Source: Bdellovibrionota bacterium (GTDB lineage Bacteria > Bdellovibrionota > Bdellovibrionia > Bdellovibrionales > Bdellovibrionaceae). From it: DNA of 64,000 bases. This document shows, piece by piece, positions 50,931 to 60,934 of this stretch. Made by a program: the position numbers and the translations under genes. The DNA lies in assembly GCA_963170155.1 (NCBI GenBank), contig CAUJGP010000023.1:124001-188000 (forward strand). Reading direction: 5' to 3'. The notes under the pieces are model-generated. The model did no database searches. It saw only the letters and a list, made by a program, of their open reading frames with translations, and was not told the origin of the DNA. Position 1 is the first letter of the stretch, and each line of letters begins with the position of its first letter.

Positions 50931-51875
50931 TCAAAAGGGTATGACTAAGTCAAGATTATGCTCTTGTCCTTGTTGAGCTTGCTGATATAGTTGAAGAGCA
51001 TAGTGAACACCAAAGCGGGGACCAGAAAAACCAAGACCAAAACTGTATTTTCTAACAAGTTCATTCGTTTCATTTGTTTGTTGCGCCACTCCAATACGGG
51101 AGAAGAGCCAATCCGACAGAGAGGTTTCTAAACCCAAGGATACTTGATTGTAGGATAATGATTCAAGACTGTGATTTTTCTGGGTATAATCGAATCGGAG
51201 TCTTAGATAATCTTTAAAAATATAAAGAAGACCCAGCCCTGAAGTGCTTCCTAGAGTATAGGCGATGGGAACGTCTTTAGGTGGAGAGTTAAAGTTAAGA
51301 AAACTCAATCCTACGCCCAGATTTTCTACTGGAGTCCAGAGAAAGCCAATGCCAAAATTGTGTTCCTGATAACTTTGTAGCGAGTTACGGGTATCTCGGT
51401 AATGGTAACTCAGGCCTGTTGCCAGGTGAGGCGATACAAAGTTGCCTAGAGTTAGCCAGGCATCATTAAAAAACAGAGAGGTTTGTCCCCCTTGAGCATT
51501 GTTTTCGCGACTCTGGGATTGATTGATGAAGATAGATGAAGCCATGAATGAATCGGGGGAGTTTTCATTCATACTGAGGTGCCATCCCTTCTGCGAAGAA
51601 GAAGCAGATGCATTGGCTTGATCCTTAAAGGTGGATTTATGGTCGCTTGTTCCGAATGTTATGGTTGCTCCACGTAAATGGGCGATAGCACCAGGGTTTA
51701 GAATATAACTTTCTCCCGGATCCACTGACGAGACACCTGCTCCCGCAAGGCCCCCAGAGACCGCACCATAGGTGGTGGGTGTAGTGATTCGTGATTGAGA
51801 TGATTTTACAATGGAAGCAACACTAATGGTGGTGTGAACGAGTAGGAGTAATTGAATCCACAAGACATGCCCCAT
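50931..51875 (-). CDS. Outer-membrane barrel protein, FadL/PorV-like layout
   Basis: A 314-residue exported protein (signal peptide MGHVLWIQLLLLVHTTISVA). After TYGAVSGGLAGAGVSSVDPG, which resembles the N-terminal hatch region of FadL/PorV-type porins, it has regular amphipathic strands (LATGLSYHYRDTRNSLQSY, NLGVGLSFLNFNSPP, LRLRFDYTQKN) and ends in VIPF, a terminal aromatic for BAM recognition. Possibly hydrophobic-compound uptake or a secretion accessory. Function unknown. Confidence 0.72.
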   Translation of the reverse strand: MGHVLWIQLLLLVHTTISVASIVKSSQSRITTPTTYGAVSGGLAGAGVSSVDPGESYILNPGAIAHLRGATITFGTSDHKSTFKDQANASASSSQKGWHLSMNENSPDSFMASSIFINQSQSRENNAQGGQTSLFFNDAWLTLGNFVSPHLATGLSYHYRDTRNSLQSYQEHNFGIGFLWTPVENLGVGLSFLNFNSPPKDVPIAYTLGSTSGLGLLYIFKDYLRLRFDYTQKNHSLESLSYNQVSLGLETSLSDWLFSRIGVAQQTNETNELVRKYSFGLGFSGPRFGVHYALQLYQQAQQGQEHNLDLVIPF

Positions 51876-51946
51876 GTGTTTTCCTCTTTTTGAAGTTATC
51901 AGAACTGATAGTTGAGGTTACCTTTGGGGTGTTTTGAAGGCAAGTG

Positions 51947-53272
51947 TCAATTTCTGAGGCAGACGCTCACGTACTCGGCGCAATCACGATGAAGATAATT
52001 ATTATTATCGTCTAAACCACAACGCGAAGCACTTCCATAATAATCAATGGGATTAAAAGCTCTGTTTCCGTAGCAGTCTAAATGAGTTTTTCTGGGAGAA
52101 ATACATTCCATTTCGGGATCGATGATCCACTCAGAAGAAGGCAGATGTCTGCGCAAAATGGTGAGTGTATTCATTTGTTGAGGGGTGAGTTGGGATTCAT
52201 TGGGGTCTTTGCAGGGGTAAGCTCCTCCTGGATTACGATCCTGAGGAGAAACGATCAGATAGCGGAAGTGACTGGGACAGCTCCAGGTGGAGGCCGCCAT
52301 CGTATTAAAATTGGAGAGATCGGATTCTGTTACAGATTTAAGAATATTTTCCTTCCAACGCGTTCCATTTGTTGCGCTTTGGAATTTAAGGTTAAAACCA
52401 GTTCCCCAAACTCGATTACTGGAATCGAGGGAATGGGTTCCCCTGGCTTCGTAACTAGTTTGTAGATTTTCTACTACGCGAAGATCTTTAGAGTAGGTGA
52501 CCGTTAAAATTTGAGAAAGTCCGGCCTCCGAACTTAATTGGTCACGGATCTGTTGGGCTGCCATTTCATCATAATGACTCAGACTTTGATAATTTATTGC
52601 CCCTTCCAATCGGTAGGTTTGTAAAGAGGCTGTGCCTAAAGTGGTCAGTCTTGGAAGGGGTTTTTTAAAAAGTTGAAGAAGTTGAGGAAGAAATTCATTG
52701 CTCGTAAGAAGAAGATTTTGGGGGATGAGGTCATAATCCACACTTTTTACAGGAGATCCACCTCCGCTAAAATAAACAAGACTGGAAGCAATGGGTGTGG
52801 ATTCGCGAATACCAAATTGGAGAGCCGCTCCTCCATGGGCCGTGGCATTCGTGATGGCATTTTGAATGTTGGTATCAGTGATAGTGCCTTTGTGGGTGAG
52901 GTTGGCAATAACATAGTCGATGAATTCTTTCCTGAAGGTGAGCCCGGCCGCATCCATACTGCTAGTGGGGTAGGATCCCATTTTAAAGGTGAAAAAAACG
53001 GAAGGATTGTTTAAGTGAGTCGTGCTCGATTGAAGATTCCCTACTTTATCTTTACTGCGACTACAGCTCATATAAGTGATTTGATTAACGCGATAATCGA
53101 AGGCAAATGGGATCTCATCGGCATTATTGGCATTAACATCAGGTGTTGATGGAAGACCTAAGGAGTCAGAGTAGTCTTGAGTCCCACAATTTTGAAAGCT
53201 GGTCAGTATGATTATGATTCCTACAAAAAAACCACTAAAAATAAGTTGGGTTCGAGAAGGTTTCAATTTCAT
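51947..53272 (-). CDS. Probable lipoprotein with FQNCG cleavage site
   Basis: A 441-residue protein with leader MKLKPSRTQLIFSGFFVGII then IILTSFQNCGTQDYS. The cysteine at about 29 follows a hydrophobic stretch, but the residues before it (FQN) do not match the standard lipobox; FQNCG leaders are, as I recall, frequent in Bdellovibrio relatives. The mature protein contains several cysteines, including a C-terminal set (CISPRKTHLDCYGN, SRCGLDDN, HRDCAEYVSVCL) likely to form disulfides. No recognised domain. It lies 71 bases upstream of the barrel gene on the same strand and may be cotranscribed. Confidence 0.72.
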   Translation of the reverse strand: MKLKPSRTQLIFSGFFVGIIIILTSFQNCGTQDYSDSLGLPSTPDVNANNADEIPFAFDYRVNQITYMSCSRSKDKVGNLQSSTTHLNNPSVFFTFKMGSYPTSSMDAAGLTFRKEFIDYVIANLTHKGTITDTNIQNAITNATAHGGAALQFGIRESTPIASSLVYFSGGGSPVKSVDYDLIPQNLLLTSNEFLPQLLQLFKKPLPRLTTLGTASLQTYRLEGAINYQSLSHYDEMAAQQIRDQLSSEAGLSQILTVTYSKDLRVVENLQTSYEARGTHSLDSSNRVWGTGFNLKFQSATNGTRWKENILKSVTESDLSNFNTMAASTWSCPSHFRYLIVSPQDRNPGGAYPCKDPNESQLTPQQMNTLTILRRHLPSSEWIIDPEMECISPRKTHLDCYGNRAFNPIDYYGSASRCGLDDNNNYLHRDCAEYVSVCLRN

Positions 53273-53458
53273 TTAGAATTCCCCTGCATTTTCGTGATTA
53301 TAACTCACATTCTTAGGATACCCTTGGTTTTATAAAAAACATCATAAAAATTTAATTTTGACTCAAGTTGAGAATCAGTTCAAATTCATAGTTTTAAAGT
53401 CCCATGGATCGCAAAGTCGTATGGGATCCTATTTGAAAACGAATGAGAAAGGAATTTT

Positions 53459-54358
53459 ATGCTGAATAAGGCCCCTCAGGTTACAAAAGCAATTATTCCG
53501 GCGGCAGGGTTAGGAACCCGATTTTTGCCAGCCACCAAGAGCATTCCTAAAGAGATGCTGACTTTAGTGGACTCTCCCATCATTTTTTATGTTGTTGAAG
53601 AAGCTGTTTTAGCAGGAATTAGTGATATTGTTTTGATTCAAGGACGTGGAAAGGCAGCCATTGAAGACTTCTTTGATGTTTCTTATGAGCTTGAGGATAA
53701 ATTAGCACAAAGAGGTGAGCTCGCTGTCTTGGATCGCCTCAATCGTATTAAAAATATGGCTAATATTATCAGCATTCGTCAAAAGCAACCCTTGGGGCTT
53801 GGACACGCGGTTCTTTGTGGCAAACCCATTGTGGGTGATGAACCTTTTGCTGTTCTTTTGGGGGATGAAGTGATGGTTCAAAAAGCAACTGAGCCCAGTG
53901 TGACAAAACTTTTAGTTGATAATTTTTGCCGGACAGGTCTTTCTAGTGTCGCGGTTATGCCTGTTGCCGATGAAGATGTTTCTAAATACGGTATTGCTAA
54001 CGTGGAACCCATGGATTCTGGAGTGACAAATGAGTTTCATATTCGTAGTCTTATTGAAAAACCAAAGCCCACAGAAACTCAGTCGCGTTGGGCTTTGCCC
54101 GGAAGATATGTGTTTGATACTCAAATTTTTGAATTTTTAGAAAAAACAAAACCAGGTAAAAATGGTGAAATTCAATTGACGGATGCCATGGCGCAAATGT
54201 TGCTTAAGTGCGGAATGAGAGCTGTTGCTATTGAGAGTCGAAGATTTGATGCGGGCGATCCTTTGGGGTTCATCAAGGCTAATATTGAAATGGCGTTATT
54301 ACATCCTGAGTTGGGTTCAGAGGTAAAGGCTTATCTTAGAGAGATTGTGACTCGATAG
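53459..54358 (+). CDS. galU: UTP--glucose-1-phosphate uridylyltransferase
   Basis: A 299-residue nucleotidyltransferase making UDP-glucose for LPS, exopolysaccharide or glycogen-type metabolism. The N-terminal AIIPAAGLGTRFLPATKSIP is the NTP-binding loop, followed by KEMLTLVDSPIIFYVVEEAV, ILLGDEV-type AVLLGDEVMV, SLIEKPKP and GRYVFDTQIFE. AAAGGA precedes the ATG. It is single or leads the next two genes (29-base gap). Confidence 0.96.
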   Translation: MLNKAPQVTKAIIPAAGLGTRFLPATKSIPKEMLTLVDSPIIFYVVEEAVLAGISDIVLIQGRGKAAIEDFFDVSYELEDKLAQRGELAVLDRLNRIKNMANIISIRQKQPLGLGHAVLCGKPIVGDEPFAVLLGDEVMVQKATEPSVTKLLVDNFCRTGLSSVAVMPVADEDVSKYGIANVEPMDSGVTNEFHIRSLIEKPKPTETQSRWALPGRYVFDTQIFEFLEKTKPGKNGEIQLTDAMAQMLLKCGMRAVAIESRRFDAGDPLGFIKANIEMALLHPELGSEVKAYLREIVTR

Positions 54359-54386
54359 TAAAGAGGCATTTAACAAATAAAAAGAA

Positions 54387-55310
54387 ATGGATGAGGAAAT
54401 GATCTTGATGCAATTTTTTTTAATAAGAAGATGGTGTTGGAAATGCATTCAATTTCTTAGTCTTTCAAAAACTGTGGTTTTTATATTGGGGATGAGTGGC
54501 GGGGTTTCTTTGGCTTATATCCCCAGTGCAAAAATGATTTTGAGCAAAGTGGTGGAAGGTGCCATCAAAACTCCTTTGCATGTTGAGCAATTGGTGCAAT
54601 TGTCATCGGCGCAGGGCACTGTTTTTTTAAAAGAACAGTGGCTTTTTGAGAATGAAAACTCCATTCGATTGATTGTTCAAGGAGAGAAAGATCTCCAAGA
54701 GCTGATTTCTTTTCAGGTTCACTATTCGGATCATCAGCGAACAAGTTCTTTATCCGGAGGAGCACAAACCAGTAAGTTATCCCGACCTCTCTTTGAAAAA
54801 ATGTTTTTCATTAAAAATACAGAGAATTTCATGCGTTTTTTAGTGCAGCATGGGGTGGTTGGCCAGGAGATTTTCAACTCCCATAATTTTAAAAAAATTC
54901 CAGGGAATAATGGCTTTCAATACCAACCGGAAAGTTTTTTGAGATTAGGACGAACTGGTGGTGTTGTAGCGTATATTTTTGGCCCCTCACCGCGAGATGA
55001 AAGACTCACTCCAGGGTTGTGGGTGGAACAAGATCTCTTTCATCTTTTAAAAATGAGAAATATTCAGGGAGAAGAATTAAATTTTAATAAGCTGGTTTCC
55101 TTTGGACGAGGAGCCCGGTGGTCCAAAGAAATGCAATTGACATGGGGAACACCTCTTTCCACAGCGCAAATTCAAGCCACTTCTGTTAAGGCTGCTGATT
55201 TAAATAAACTTCGTCCTGTATTTCAAAAGAAAATAAATCGCAGAAGTCCAGAGTTTGAACGGCATTTTGGTAAAAACTTGATTGAGGAGTTTTATTCGAG
55301 GTTTCGATGA
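54387..55310 (+). CDS. Hypothetical protein upstream of priA
   Basis: A protein of about 300 residues with a hydrophobic segment near the N-terminus (VVFILGMSGGVSLAYIPSA), probably a membrane anchor or signal. The rest is soluble: KVVEGAIKTPLHVEQLVQLS, then a strand-rich middle, and a conserved-looking charged C-terminus (KKINRRSPEFERHFGKNLI). I do not recognise a family. Several in-frame ATGs are possible; the one at 54408 has GAGGA about ten bases upstream. Its stop overlaps the priA start as ATGA. Confidence 0.65.
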   Translation: MDEEMILMQFFLIRRWCWKCIQFLSLSKTVVFILGMSGGVSLAYIPSAKMILSKVVEGAIKTPLHVEQLVQLSSAQGTVFLKEQWLFENENSIRLIVQGEKDLQELISFQVHYSDHQRTSSLSGGAQTSKLSRPLFEKMFFIKNTENFMRFLVQHGVVGQEIFNSHNFKKIPGNNGFQYQPESFLRLGRTGGVVAYIFGPSPRDERLTPGLWVEQDLFHLLKMRNIQGEELNFNKLVSFGRGARWSKEMQLTWGTPLSTAQIQATSVKAADLNKLRPVFQKKINRRSPEFERHFGKNLIEEFYSRFR

Positions 55311-57370
55311 ATGAGCCACCTTGCAGATATTGGCAAGTGGCCGTTGATGCACCACTCTTTGGAACTTTGACTTATTCTGATTCTCAGCTTCCTATCGAAG
55401 CGCAAAAGAGTCTCCAGCGAGGACAATGGGTGCGTATTCCCTTGGGCAATCGCCTGACTCAAGGGCTTGTTCTAGGTCCGGCAATCGCTCCAAAAGGTGA
55501 TTTTGAAGTTAAGAGCATCAATAAAATCAATGGAGAATGGCCACAGGTCGATGAATTTTTTTTAAAGTGGCTAGAGTGGTTGGCGGATTATTATATTCAC
55601 CCCGTGGGCGAAGTCGCTGCGACAATGCTCCCACCCTTAGAAAAAAAAGTAGGTCAGCGCCGAGCTTCTTCACGCAAAAGGCCCCTGATTCAATCCATTG
55701 AGGCGGATCAACCTCCACGACTCACTCAAGAACAAGAGAATGTAGTTTGTTCTGTTCTTGAGAAAAAAAATTTTGGTGTGCATCTTATTTTTGGAGTGAC
55801 CGGCTCCGGTAAAACAGAAGTGTACATGAACGTGTTGGCTCGGCATTTGGAGCAGGGTCAACGGGGTTTGGTGATTGTTCCTGAGATTTCTTTAACTCCT
55901 CAGTTACTTCATCGCTTTACAGCTCGATTTGGAGCGGAAAAGGTGGCAACGATTCATTCTCATTTAACGCCCCGGGAAAAAACCAACCAGTGGTGGCAGA
56001 TTGTGGATGGACACAAATCTATTTTATTGGGTGCGCGCTCAGCTCTTTTTTGCCCTATTCCGAATCTTGGTGTGATCATTGTTGATGAAGAACATGAGCC
56101 CAGTTTTAAGCAAGATGAATATTTAAAATACCATGCCCGTGACGCGGCCATCAAGCTCGCTCATCTTAAGGATATCCCCGCTTTATTGGGTTCAGCCACT
56201 CCGTCATTGGAGAGTTGGAACAATGCTTTACAAGGGCGCTATCATTTGCATCGCTTAAGCCGGCGAGTGGAGGACCGTTCATTACCCAGTGTGGAGGTTG
56301 TGGATCTTAAAAAACAAAAACTATTGAGAAAAGAAAAACCATCTCTTTTGCCGTCCTGGCTCTCAGATGAGTTGTTGCGAGAAATGACGGCGCAGTTGGA
56401 GCAAAAAAAACAAGTGGCTGTTTTTTTGAATCGAAGAGGATTTGCCAATGTGGTTCAATGCCCAGGATGCGCCTTTATTCTTGAATGCCCTAATTGCGAT
56501 ATCAGTTTAACTCTCCATGGTAAACACCATTTAGTTTGTCATTACTGTGATTTTCGGCAAACGCTGAATCCCCTGTGTCCCAGCTGTCAACAAAGTGATT
56601 TGGTCAGTTTGGGGTTGGGGACAGAACAGTTGGAAAGTGATTTACAAATCTTATTTCCAGATAAAAGCATTGCTCGGGCGGATCGTGATGAAATCACATC
56701 TCGAGAGGATATTGAGGATTTAGTGCAGCGAATGGAGAATGGTGAGATTGATATTTTGATAGGAACTCAAATGATTGCAAAAGGCCTTGATTTTCCTAAT
56801 CTTAATTTGGTGGGCATTGTGAACGCGGACGTGGGTTTGCACTTACCCGACTTTCGTGCAGCCGAAAGAGGATTTCAAATCATCACTCAAGTGAGTGGGC
56901 GGGCCGGGCGTCACACCCAAAAAGGAGAACTCCCGGGAAAGGTTGTTATTCAGGCTTATTCTCCGGAACATCCTGCAATTACTTGCGCTAAGAAGACAGA
57001 GTATGAAAATTTCGCGGCGGAAGAGTTGCAAAATCGGAAGGAGCTTTTGTATCCCCCTTTTGGGAGAATGGCGGTCATTCGCATTTCTAGTTCCAAGCTT
57101 GATAAGGTTCAATTGGTTTCACAGCAAGTGGCGGAGAGAGGGCGCGAGCTGCTACGCCGATTTCCAACAAGCTACGGAGAGGTGGAATTGCTCGGGCCCA
57201 GTGAGTATCCATTGGCGCGCCTTCGCAATCAACATCGTTATCAAGTTTTGATCAAGGGGCACAAATCTCAGGTCATCAATACCTTTATTCGTCAATTGAT
57301 GGGAGATCGCAAATGGGTAGTTTCTCAAGTTAAGGTCCATGTGGATATTGATCCATTGAATATGTTGTAA
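55307..57370 (+). CDS. priA: Primosomal replication restart helicase PriA
   Basis: A 687-residue superfamily-2 helicase that reloads the replisome at stalled forks. It has Walker A GVTGSGKTEVYM, DEEH box VDEEHEPSFKQDEY, LLGSATPSLES, the zinc-binding insert (CPGCAFILECPNC, CHYCDFRQ, CPSCQQSD) and motif VI region QVSGRAGRH. The N-terminal 3'-DNA-binding domain is VAVDAPLFGTLTY. Length is a little under E. coli PriA. It is coupled to the preceding hypothetical gene. Confidence 0.96.
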   Translation: MNEPPCRYWQVAVDAPLFGTLTYSDSQLPIEAQKSLQRGQWVRIPLGNRLTQGLVLGPAIAPKGDFEVKSINKINGEWPQVDEFFLKWLEWLADYYIHPVGEVAATMLPPLEKKVGQRRASSRKRPLIQSIEADQPPRLTQEQENVVCSVLEKKNFGVHLIFGVTGSGKTEVYMNVLARHLEQGQRGLVIVPEISLTPQLLHRFTARFGAEKVATIHSHLTPREKTNQWWQIVDGHKSILLGARSALFCPIPNLGVIIVDEEHEPSFKQDEYLKYHARDAAIKLAHLKDIPALLGSATPSLESWNNALQGRYHLHRLSRRVEDRSLPSVEVVDLKKQKLLRKEKPSLLPSWLSDELLREMTAQLEQKKQVAVFLNRRGFANVVQCPGCAFILECPNCDISLTLHGKHHLVCHYCDFRQTLNPLCPSCQQSDLVSLGLGTEQLESDLQILFPDKSIARADRDEITSREDIEDLVQRMENGEIDILIGTQMIAKGLDFPNLNLVGIVNADVGLHLPDFRAAERGFQIITQVSGRAGRHTQKGELPGKVVIQAYSPEHPAITCAKKTEYENFAAEELQNRKELLYPPFGRMAVIRISSSKLDKVQLVSQQVAERGRELLRRFPTSYGEVELLGPSEYPLARLRNQHRYQVLIKGHKSQVINTFIRQLMGDRKWVVSQVKVHVDIDPLNML

Positions 57371-57436
57371 ACGACAAAGACCTTTTCATCTTTTTTAATT
57401 TAGCCACTTGATTCATCTGTAAGATGGAGATGACGA

Positions 57437-57466
57437 TACGACTACGACTACGACTACGACTACGAC
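57437..57466. repeat. Hexanucleotide tandem repeat (five copies)
   Basis: Five exact consecutive copies of TACGAC in the 155-base spacer after priA. No spacer sequences separate the units, so it is a simple-sequence repeat. Confidence 0.95.
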
Positions 57467-57525
57467 TAAAGTGAGAGATTGGATATTCGCTTTATTTAAA
57501 AGAAAGTTTGTTTTATCTTTAAGAC

Positions 57526-58365
57526 ATGACCGAGATGACTTGCCCTCATTGCCAAATGGCTACGAATGCCCTAACACCCGTGAGTTCGGTGTTACGCCAA
57601 AAAATTAAGATTGCCCACTCGACAATGGTTTTACCAAATTCTCTTTGCGCTAATTGTATGAGTGAAATGAATGAATTGGCCGGCCAAGGGTCATCGGTGT
57701 TGATCAATGAAAAGACCAAAGAAGACTCTCGCGCCAAGTTGTGGCGAAGTCGGGTTTCTCTTTTGAAGAAAGCTAGAAACCTAATGAATCGAAAATCCTA
57801 CGGAGAAGCGATCATTAATTATGAAAAGTATCTGAGATTACTGGAAACTGTTTTCGAGGTGAAAGAAGCAGGGTTGAAGCCAGAGTTGTTTAAAGAGCGA
57901 TTAGCTACAAAAGAACTCACCATCATTGCTTCTGTTTATTGGGATTTATTGCGGGTGTATGACACCAATGAGAAATACCGTGCCCGAATGTTAACGACGG
58001 CGCAAAAATTGATTCAATTTGCACCTTATACCCCTATTGTAATTGATCTGGTTAAAAAAGCAGACTCTTACCGTGGCAAAGCGCGCAATCCTGAAATATT
58101 TAAAAATTTGTCTCGGGAGCTGATGTATAAGAAGAATTTTTGTTTCATTGCAACTTGTGTCTTTGAACAACAAAATGAGTGGCATTACATTGAAAAATTC
58201 AGATTGTTTCGAGATCGTTATTTACTTAAAACCCCTTGGGGAAGGAGTTTTATTTCGGTCTACTATCGGTTTTCTCCTTCTATCGTGAAAATCATGGAGA
58301 AGTTCCCGTTGATGAAAAAACCTGTGAGATTTATTTTAAAGGCTCTGTCGCAAGTATTTACTTAA
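57526..58365 (+). CDS. Zinc-ribbon protein with C-terminal CFI box
   Basis: A 279-residue protein. An N-terminal zinc ribbon (MTCPHCQM ... [10 protein letters not shown]) is followed by a helical, TPR-like middle ([20 protein letters not shown]). The C-terminal part is [10 protein letters not shown] then [20 protein letters not shown] and [13 protein letters not shown], matching the CFI-box C-terminal domain found in many surface or regulatory proteins. The CFI-box role is unknown. The gene overlaps panD tail to tail by eight bases. Confidence 0.8.
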   Translation: MTEMTCPHCQMATNALTPVSSVLRQKIKIAHSTMVLPNSLCANCMSEMNELAGQGSSVLINEKTKEDSRAKLWRSRVSLLKKARNLMNRKSYGEAIINYEKYLRLLETVFEVKEAGLKPELFKERLATKELTIIASVYWDLLRVYDTNEKYRARMLTTAQKLIQFAPYTPIVIDLVKKADSYRGKARNPEIFKNLSRELMYKKNFCFIATCVFEQQNEWHYIEKFRLFRDRYLLKTPWGRSFISVYYRFSPSIVKIMEKFPLMKKPVRFILKALSQVFT

Positions 58366-58699
58366 TTCTATTTTTATTATCTACAAAAGTAACTGTAGGC
58401 TTGTGAAGTTTTGCTTCGTTCAGGGGCATGGTGCAGTAGCTGACAACAATAACAATATCACCTTTATGAACGTGACGAGCTGCCGCTCCATTAAGGCAAA
58501 CTTCTCCCACTTTTCCTTTGATCACATAGGTGGAAAAGCGAGCGCCATTATTACAATTATAAATATCCACTTTTTCATTTAAAAGAAAGTTGCAAGCTTT
58601 GATGAGCTTTGGACAAATGGAAATAGAACCTTCGTAATTTAAATCTGCATCGGTGACAGTAGCACGATGAAGTTTACTCTTTAACATTTCAATATGCAT
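58358..58699 (-). CDS. panD: Aspartate 1-decarboxylase
   Basis: A 113-residue pyruvoyl-dependent decarboxylase that makes beta-alanine for pantothenate. The self-cleavage site is YEGS, with Ser giving the pyruvoyl group; [32 protein letters not shown] and [11 protein letters not shown] are all conserved. AAGGA precedes the ATG by eight bases. It is the last gene of the pantothenate operon, 46 bases after coaX. Confidence 0.96.
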   Translation of the reverse strand: MHIEMLKSKLHRATVTDADLNYEGSISICPKLIKACNFLLNEKVDIYNCNNGARFSTYVIKGKVGEVCLNGAAARHVHKGDIVIVVSYCTMPLNEAKLHKPTVTFVDNKNRIK

Positions 58700-58745
58700 A
58701 ATGAATATCCTTTTTTGTTAACAATGATAATGAGTTAAAGTGGAT

Positions 58746-59534
58746 TCAAAAATGATTGAGGCCACTTCTATTTATTTTTAAAGCTTGTATAAGGCCTGTA
58801 ATGACCAGATCAGGGTGGACAACATTAAAAAGATTTTCTTTTTCAAAGAGACCAGCAAATCCACCGGTGCCGATGACAAAAGGTTTTTCATTTTGAAAAC
58901 ACTCTTGAGTGATGCGAGTCGTAATTTCTTTAATTTGCCCCACGTGGCCATAATAAAGTCCTGACTGAAGAGATTCGGTCGTGGAACGCCCTAAAACTGT
59001 AGTCATTGCCATAATTTCAACGGAAGGGAGTTTCGCTGTTTTAGCTTCAAGCGCTTCCATGGAAAGTCGGAGGCCGCCGATAATCACGCCTCCTAAATAA
59101 TCCTTAGCTTTAGTGATGGCACAAAAAGTGGTGGCGGTTCCTAAATCAACGATGATGAGTGGTTTTTCAGGGTAAAGATGGATTCCAGCGATGGCATTGG
59201 CGATTCGATCCGAGCCTACTTCTATAGGGTTACTGTACTTGATCTTGAGTCCAGTTTTGACTCCTGGTTGCAGTAAAAATGGAGTCACTTCAAAATATTT
59301 TCGACAAGCGCCTCGGAGAGAATAAACGACATCCGGCACCACGGAGCAAATAGCGATTTCTTGGATCAGGGATGGATCGATAGAGTTTTCTTTCAAGACG
59401 GATCTTAAAAAAAGACCATACTCATCTGAAGATGCGCCTGTTTTGGAGGTCTTTCTAAACTTTAAAATAATTTTATCTTTGTCAACGACACCACCAAAGA
59501 TTTGGGTGTTTCCAACATCAAGAGCTAGTATCAT
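58746..59534 (-). CDS. coaX: Type III pantothenate kinase
   Basis: A 262-residue CoaX that phosphorylates pantothenate to 4'-phosphopantothenate. It shows the ASKHA phosphate-1 motif [38 protein letters not shown] and [15 protein letters not shown]. Type III kinases are not inhibited by CoA and often replace CoaA. Its start overlaps the coaBC stop by four bases. Confidence 0.96.
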   Translation of the reverse strand: MILALDVGNTQIFGGVVDKDKIILKFRKTSKTGASSDEYGLFLRSVLKENSIDPSLIQEIAICSVVPDVVYSLRGACRKYFEVTPFLLQPGVKTGLKIKYSNPIEVGSDRIANAIAGIHLYPEKPLIIVDLGTATTFCAITKAKDYLGGVIIGGLRLSMEALEAKTAKLPSVEIMAMTTVLGRSTTESLQSGLYYGHVGQIKEITTRITQECFQNEKPFVIGTGGFAGLFEKENLFNVVHPDLVITGLIQALKINRSGLNHF

Positions 59535-60934
59535 GGAGTTCGGCCTTTCTTTGAAAGATTTTTTTGATGGATGGTCTGCTGTATGATTTGTAGTAATGAT
59601 TGGGCTAACACTAAAGGATCCGCAAGAGAAGTTTTTTGATCTTGAAAGTAAAGGGTAAAGGGGTGCTGTCCTTTTTCTTTTTTGATATCAAATCGATCGT
59701 TATGAACAACAACATCGACACCACCTTCGTTAAAAATTTTATTAACAGCTTTGGCTCTTTCATCGATGTTTTGGGTGGAGGTAAATTTAAATCCTACGAC
59801 TAGAGGAGAATCATCATGGTGTTCTATGAGATTTTTCTTGGAGAGAATTGCTGAAGAGCCTTTAGCATTGTGTTGAGCCGAATCTGGTTTTTCTTTTTGA
59901 GAATAGCTTTTTAAAAGGGGGAGAATTTTAAAGTTAGGCTCTAATTCAATAGTCACTTTTTGATGAGATGAAATCTTCGAAGAGGTTGGGTTAAACTGCG
60001 CTTCTGTATTAGAAATTTTAGAGATATGAAAATCACTGACGGCAGCGGCATGGATAACAGCAGCGTAATCATGAGTGGAAAGATGATTTTTTAGTTTTTC
60101 ATTCAAATCATGAAAAGAAGAAAATATTGTTTTAAGACAAGAGTTTTTGGGTTGAACCGCTTGATGGGCACCTAGGTAGTGAACTTCAAAACCTTGATCG
60201 CAAAAAAATTCGGCTAAAAGAGCCCCTGTTTGACCTGTGCTCAGGTTTGTAAGAACCCTCATGGCATCGATGGGTTCTTGAGTGCCTCCGCTTGTAATTA
60301 ATATTTTTTGTTTATTTTCAAAGCTGTTTTTATTGCTTTGGGTTTGAGGGATATCAAGAGCCCTTGCAATTTCCTCTAGTATGTCTTCAGGCTCCATTAA
60401 TCGACCCGCGCCCACTTCTCCACAGGCAAGAGAGCCTTCTTCTGTTTGTAAAATTCGGAGTCCCCATTTTTTTAATCGATCTAAAGATTCTTGAGTAGAG
60501 GGATGCAGATACATGTTCGTATTCATCGCAGGAGCTACAAGAAAAGGTTTTTTAAAGTCATGAGCTAAAAACAAAGTGGAAACGAGGTCATCGGCAATGC
60601 CATGGGCCATTTTATTGATGATATTGGCAGTGGCCGGACAGAGTAAAATAAGGTCAGCCCAGCGAATGAGATAAATATGGTCCATTGCGTGTTGAGACGT
60701 AAAGGTTTCATTGAGAACCGTTTTCCCGGTGAGCCCTTCGAGAGTGGAGGTGCCAATAAAGTGAGAAGTATGAGGAGTCGTGGCGACCTGAACCTCATGA
60801 CCTTCTTGCACGAGTCTTGAAATAACAAAACAAGTTTTATAGGCCGCGATGGATCCGCTGATGAGAATCAAAATATTTTTTCCATTCTTATTGTTGAAAC
60901 TCAGATTATTTTTATTAATGTTCGATTTTGACAT
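59531..60934 (-). CDS. coaBC: Bifunctional phosphopantothenoylcysteine decarboxylase / synthetase
   Basis: About 467 residues. The N-terminal CoaC flavoprotein has [20 protein letters not shown], the catalytic His in [20 protein letters not shown], the substrate clamp [10 protein letters not shown] and the flap Cys in [14 protein letters not shown]. The CoaB half begins [20 protein letters not shown]. It makes phosphopantetheine from phosphopantothenate and cysteine. A low-complexity insert (about 340-370) is unusual. I preferred the ATG at 60934 with GAGG upstream; TTG at 60940 is possible. It overlaps panC by 20 bases. Confidence 0.95.
   Translation of the reverse strand: MSKSNINKNNLSFNNKNGKNILILISGSIAAYKTCFVISRLVQEGHEVQVATTPHTSHFIGTSTLEGLTGKTVLNETFTSQHAMDHIYLIRWADLILLCPATANIINKMAHGIADDLVSTLFLAHDFKKPFLVAPAMNTNMYLHPSTQESLDRLKKWGLRILQTEEGSLACGEVGAGRLMEPEDILEEIARALDIPQTQSNKNSFENKQKILITSGGTQEPIDAMRVLTNLSTGQTGALLAEFFCDQGFEVHYLGAHQAVQPKNSCLKTIFSSFHDLNEKLKNHLSTHDYAAVIHAAAVSDFHISKISNTEAQFNPTSSKISSHQKVTIELEPNFKILPLLKSYSQKEKPDSAQHNAKGSSAILSKKNLIEHHDDSPLVVGFKFTSTQNIDERAKAVNKIFNEGGVDVVVHNDRFDIKKEKGQHPFTLYFQDQKTSLADPLVLAQSLLQIIQQTIHQKNLSKKGRTP

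Noticed and set aside
57437-57466. Hexamer repeat considered as a CRISPR remnant
   Set aside because: The units are contiguous with no spacers and only six bases long; it is a simple tandem repeat.
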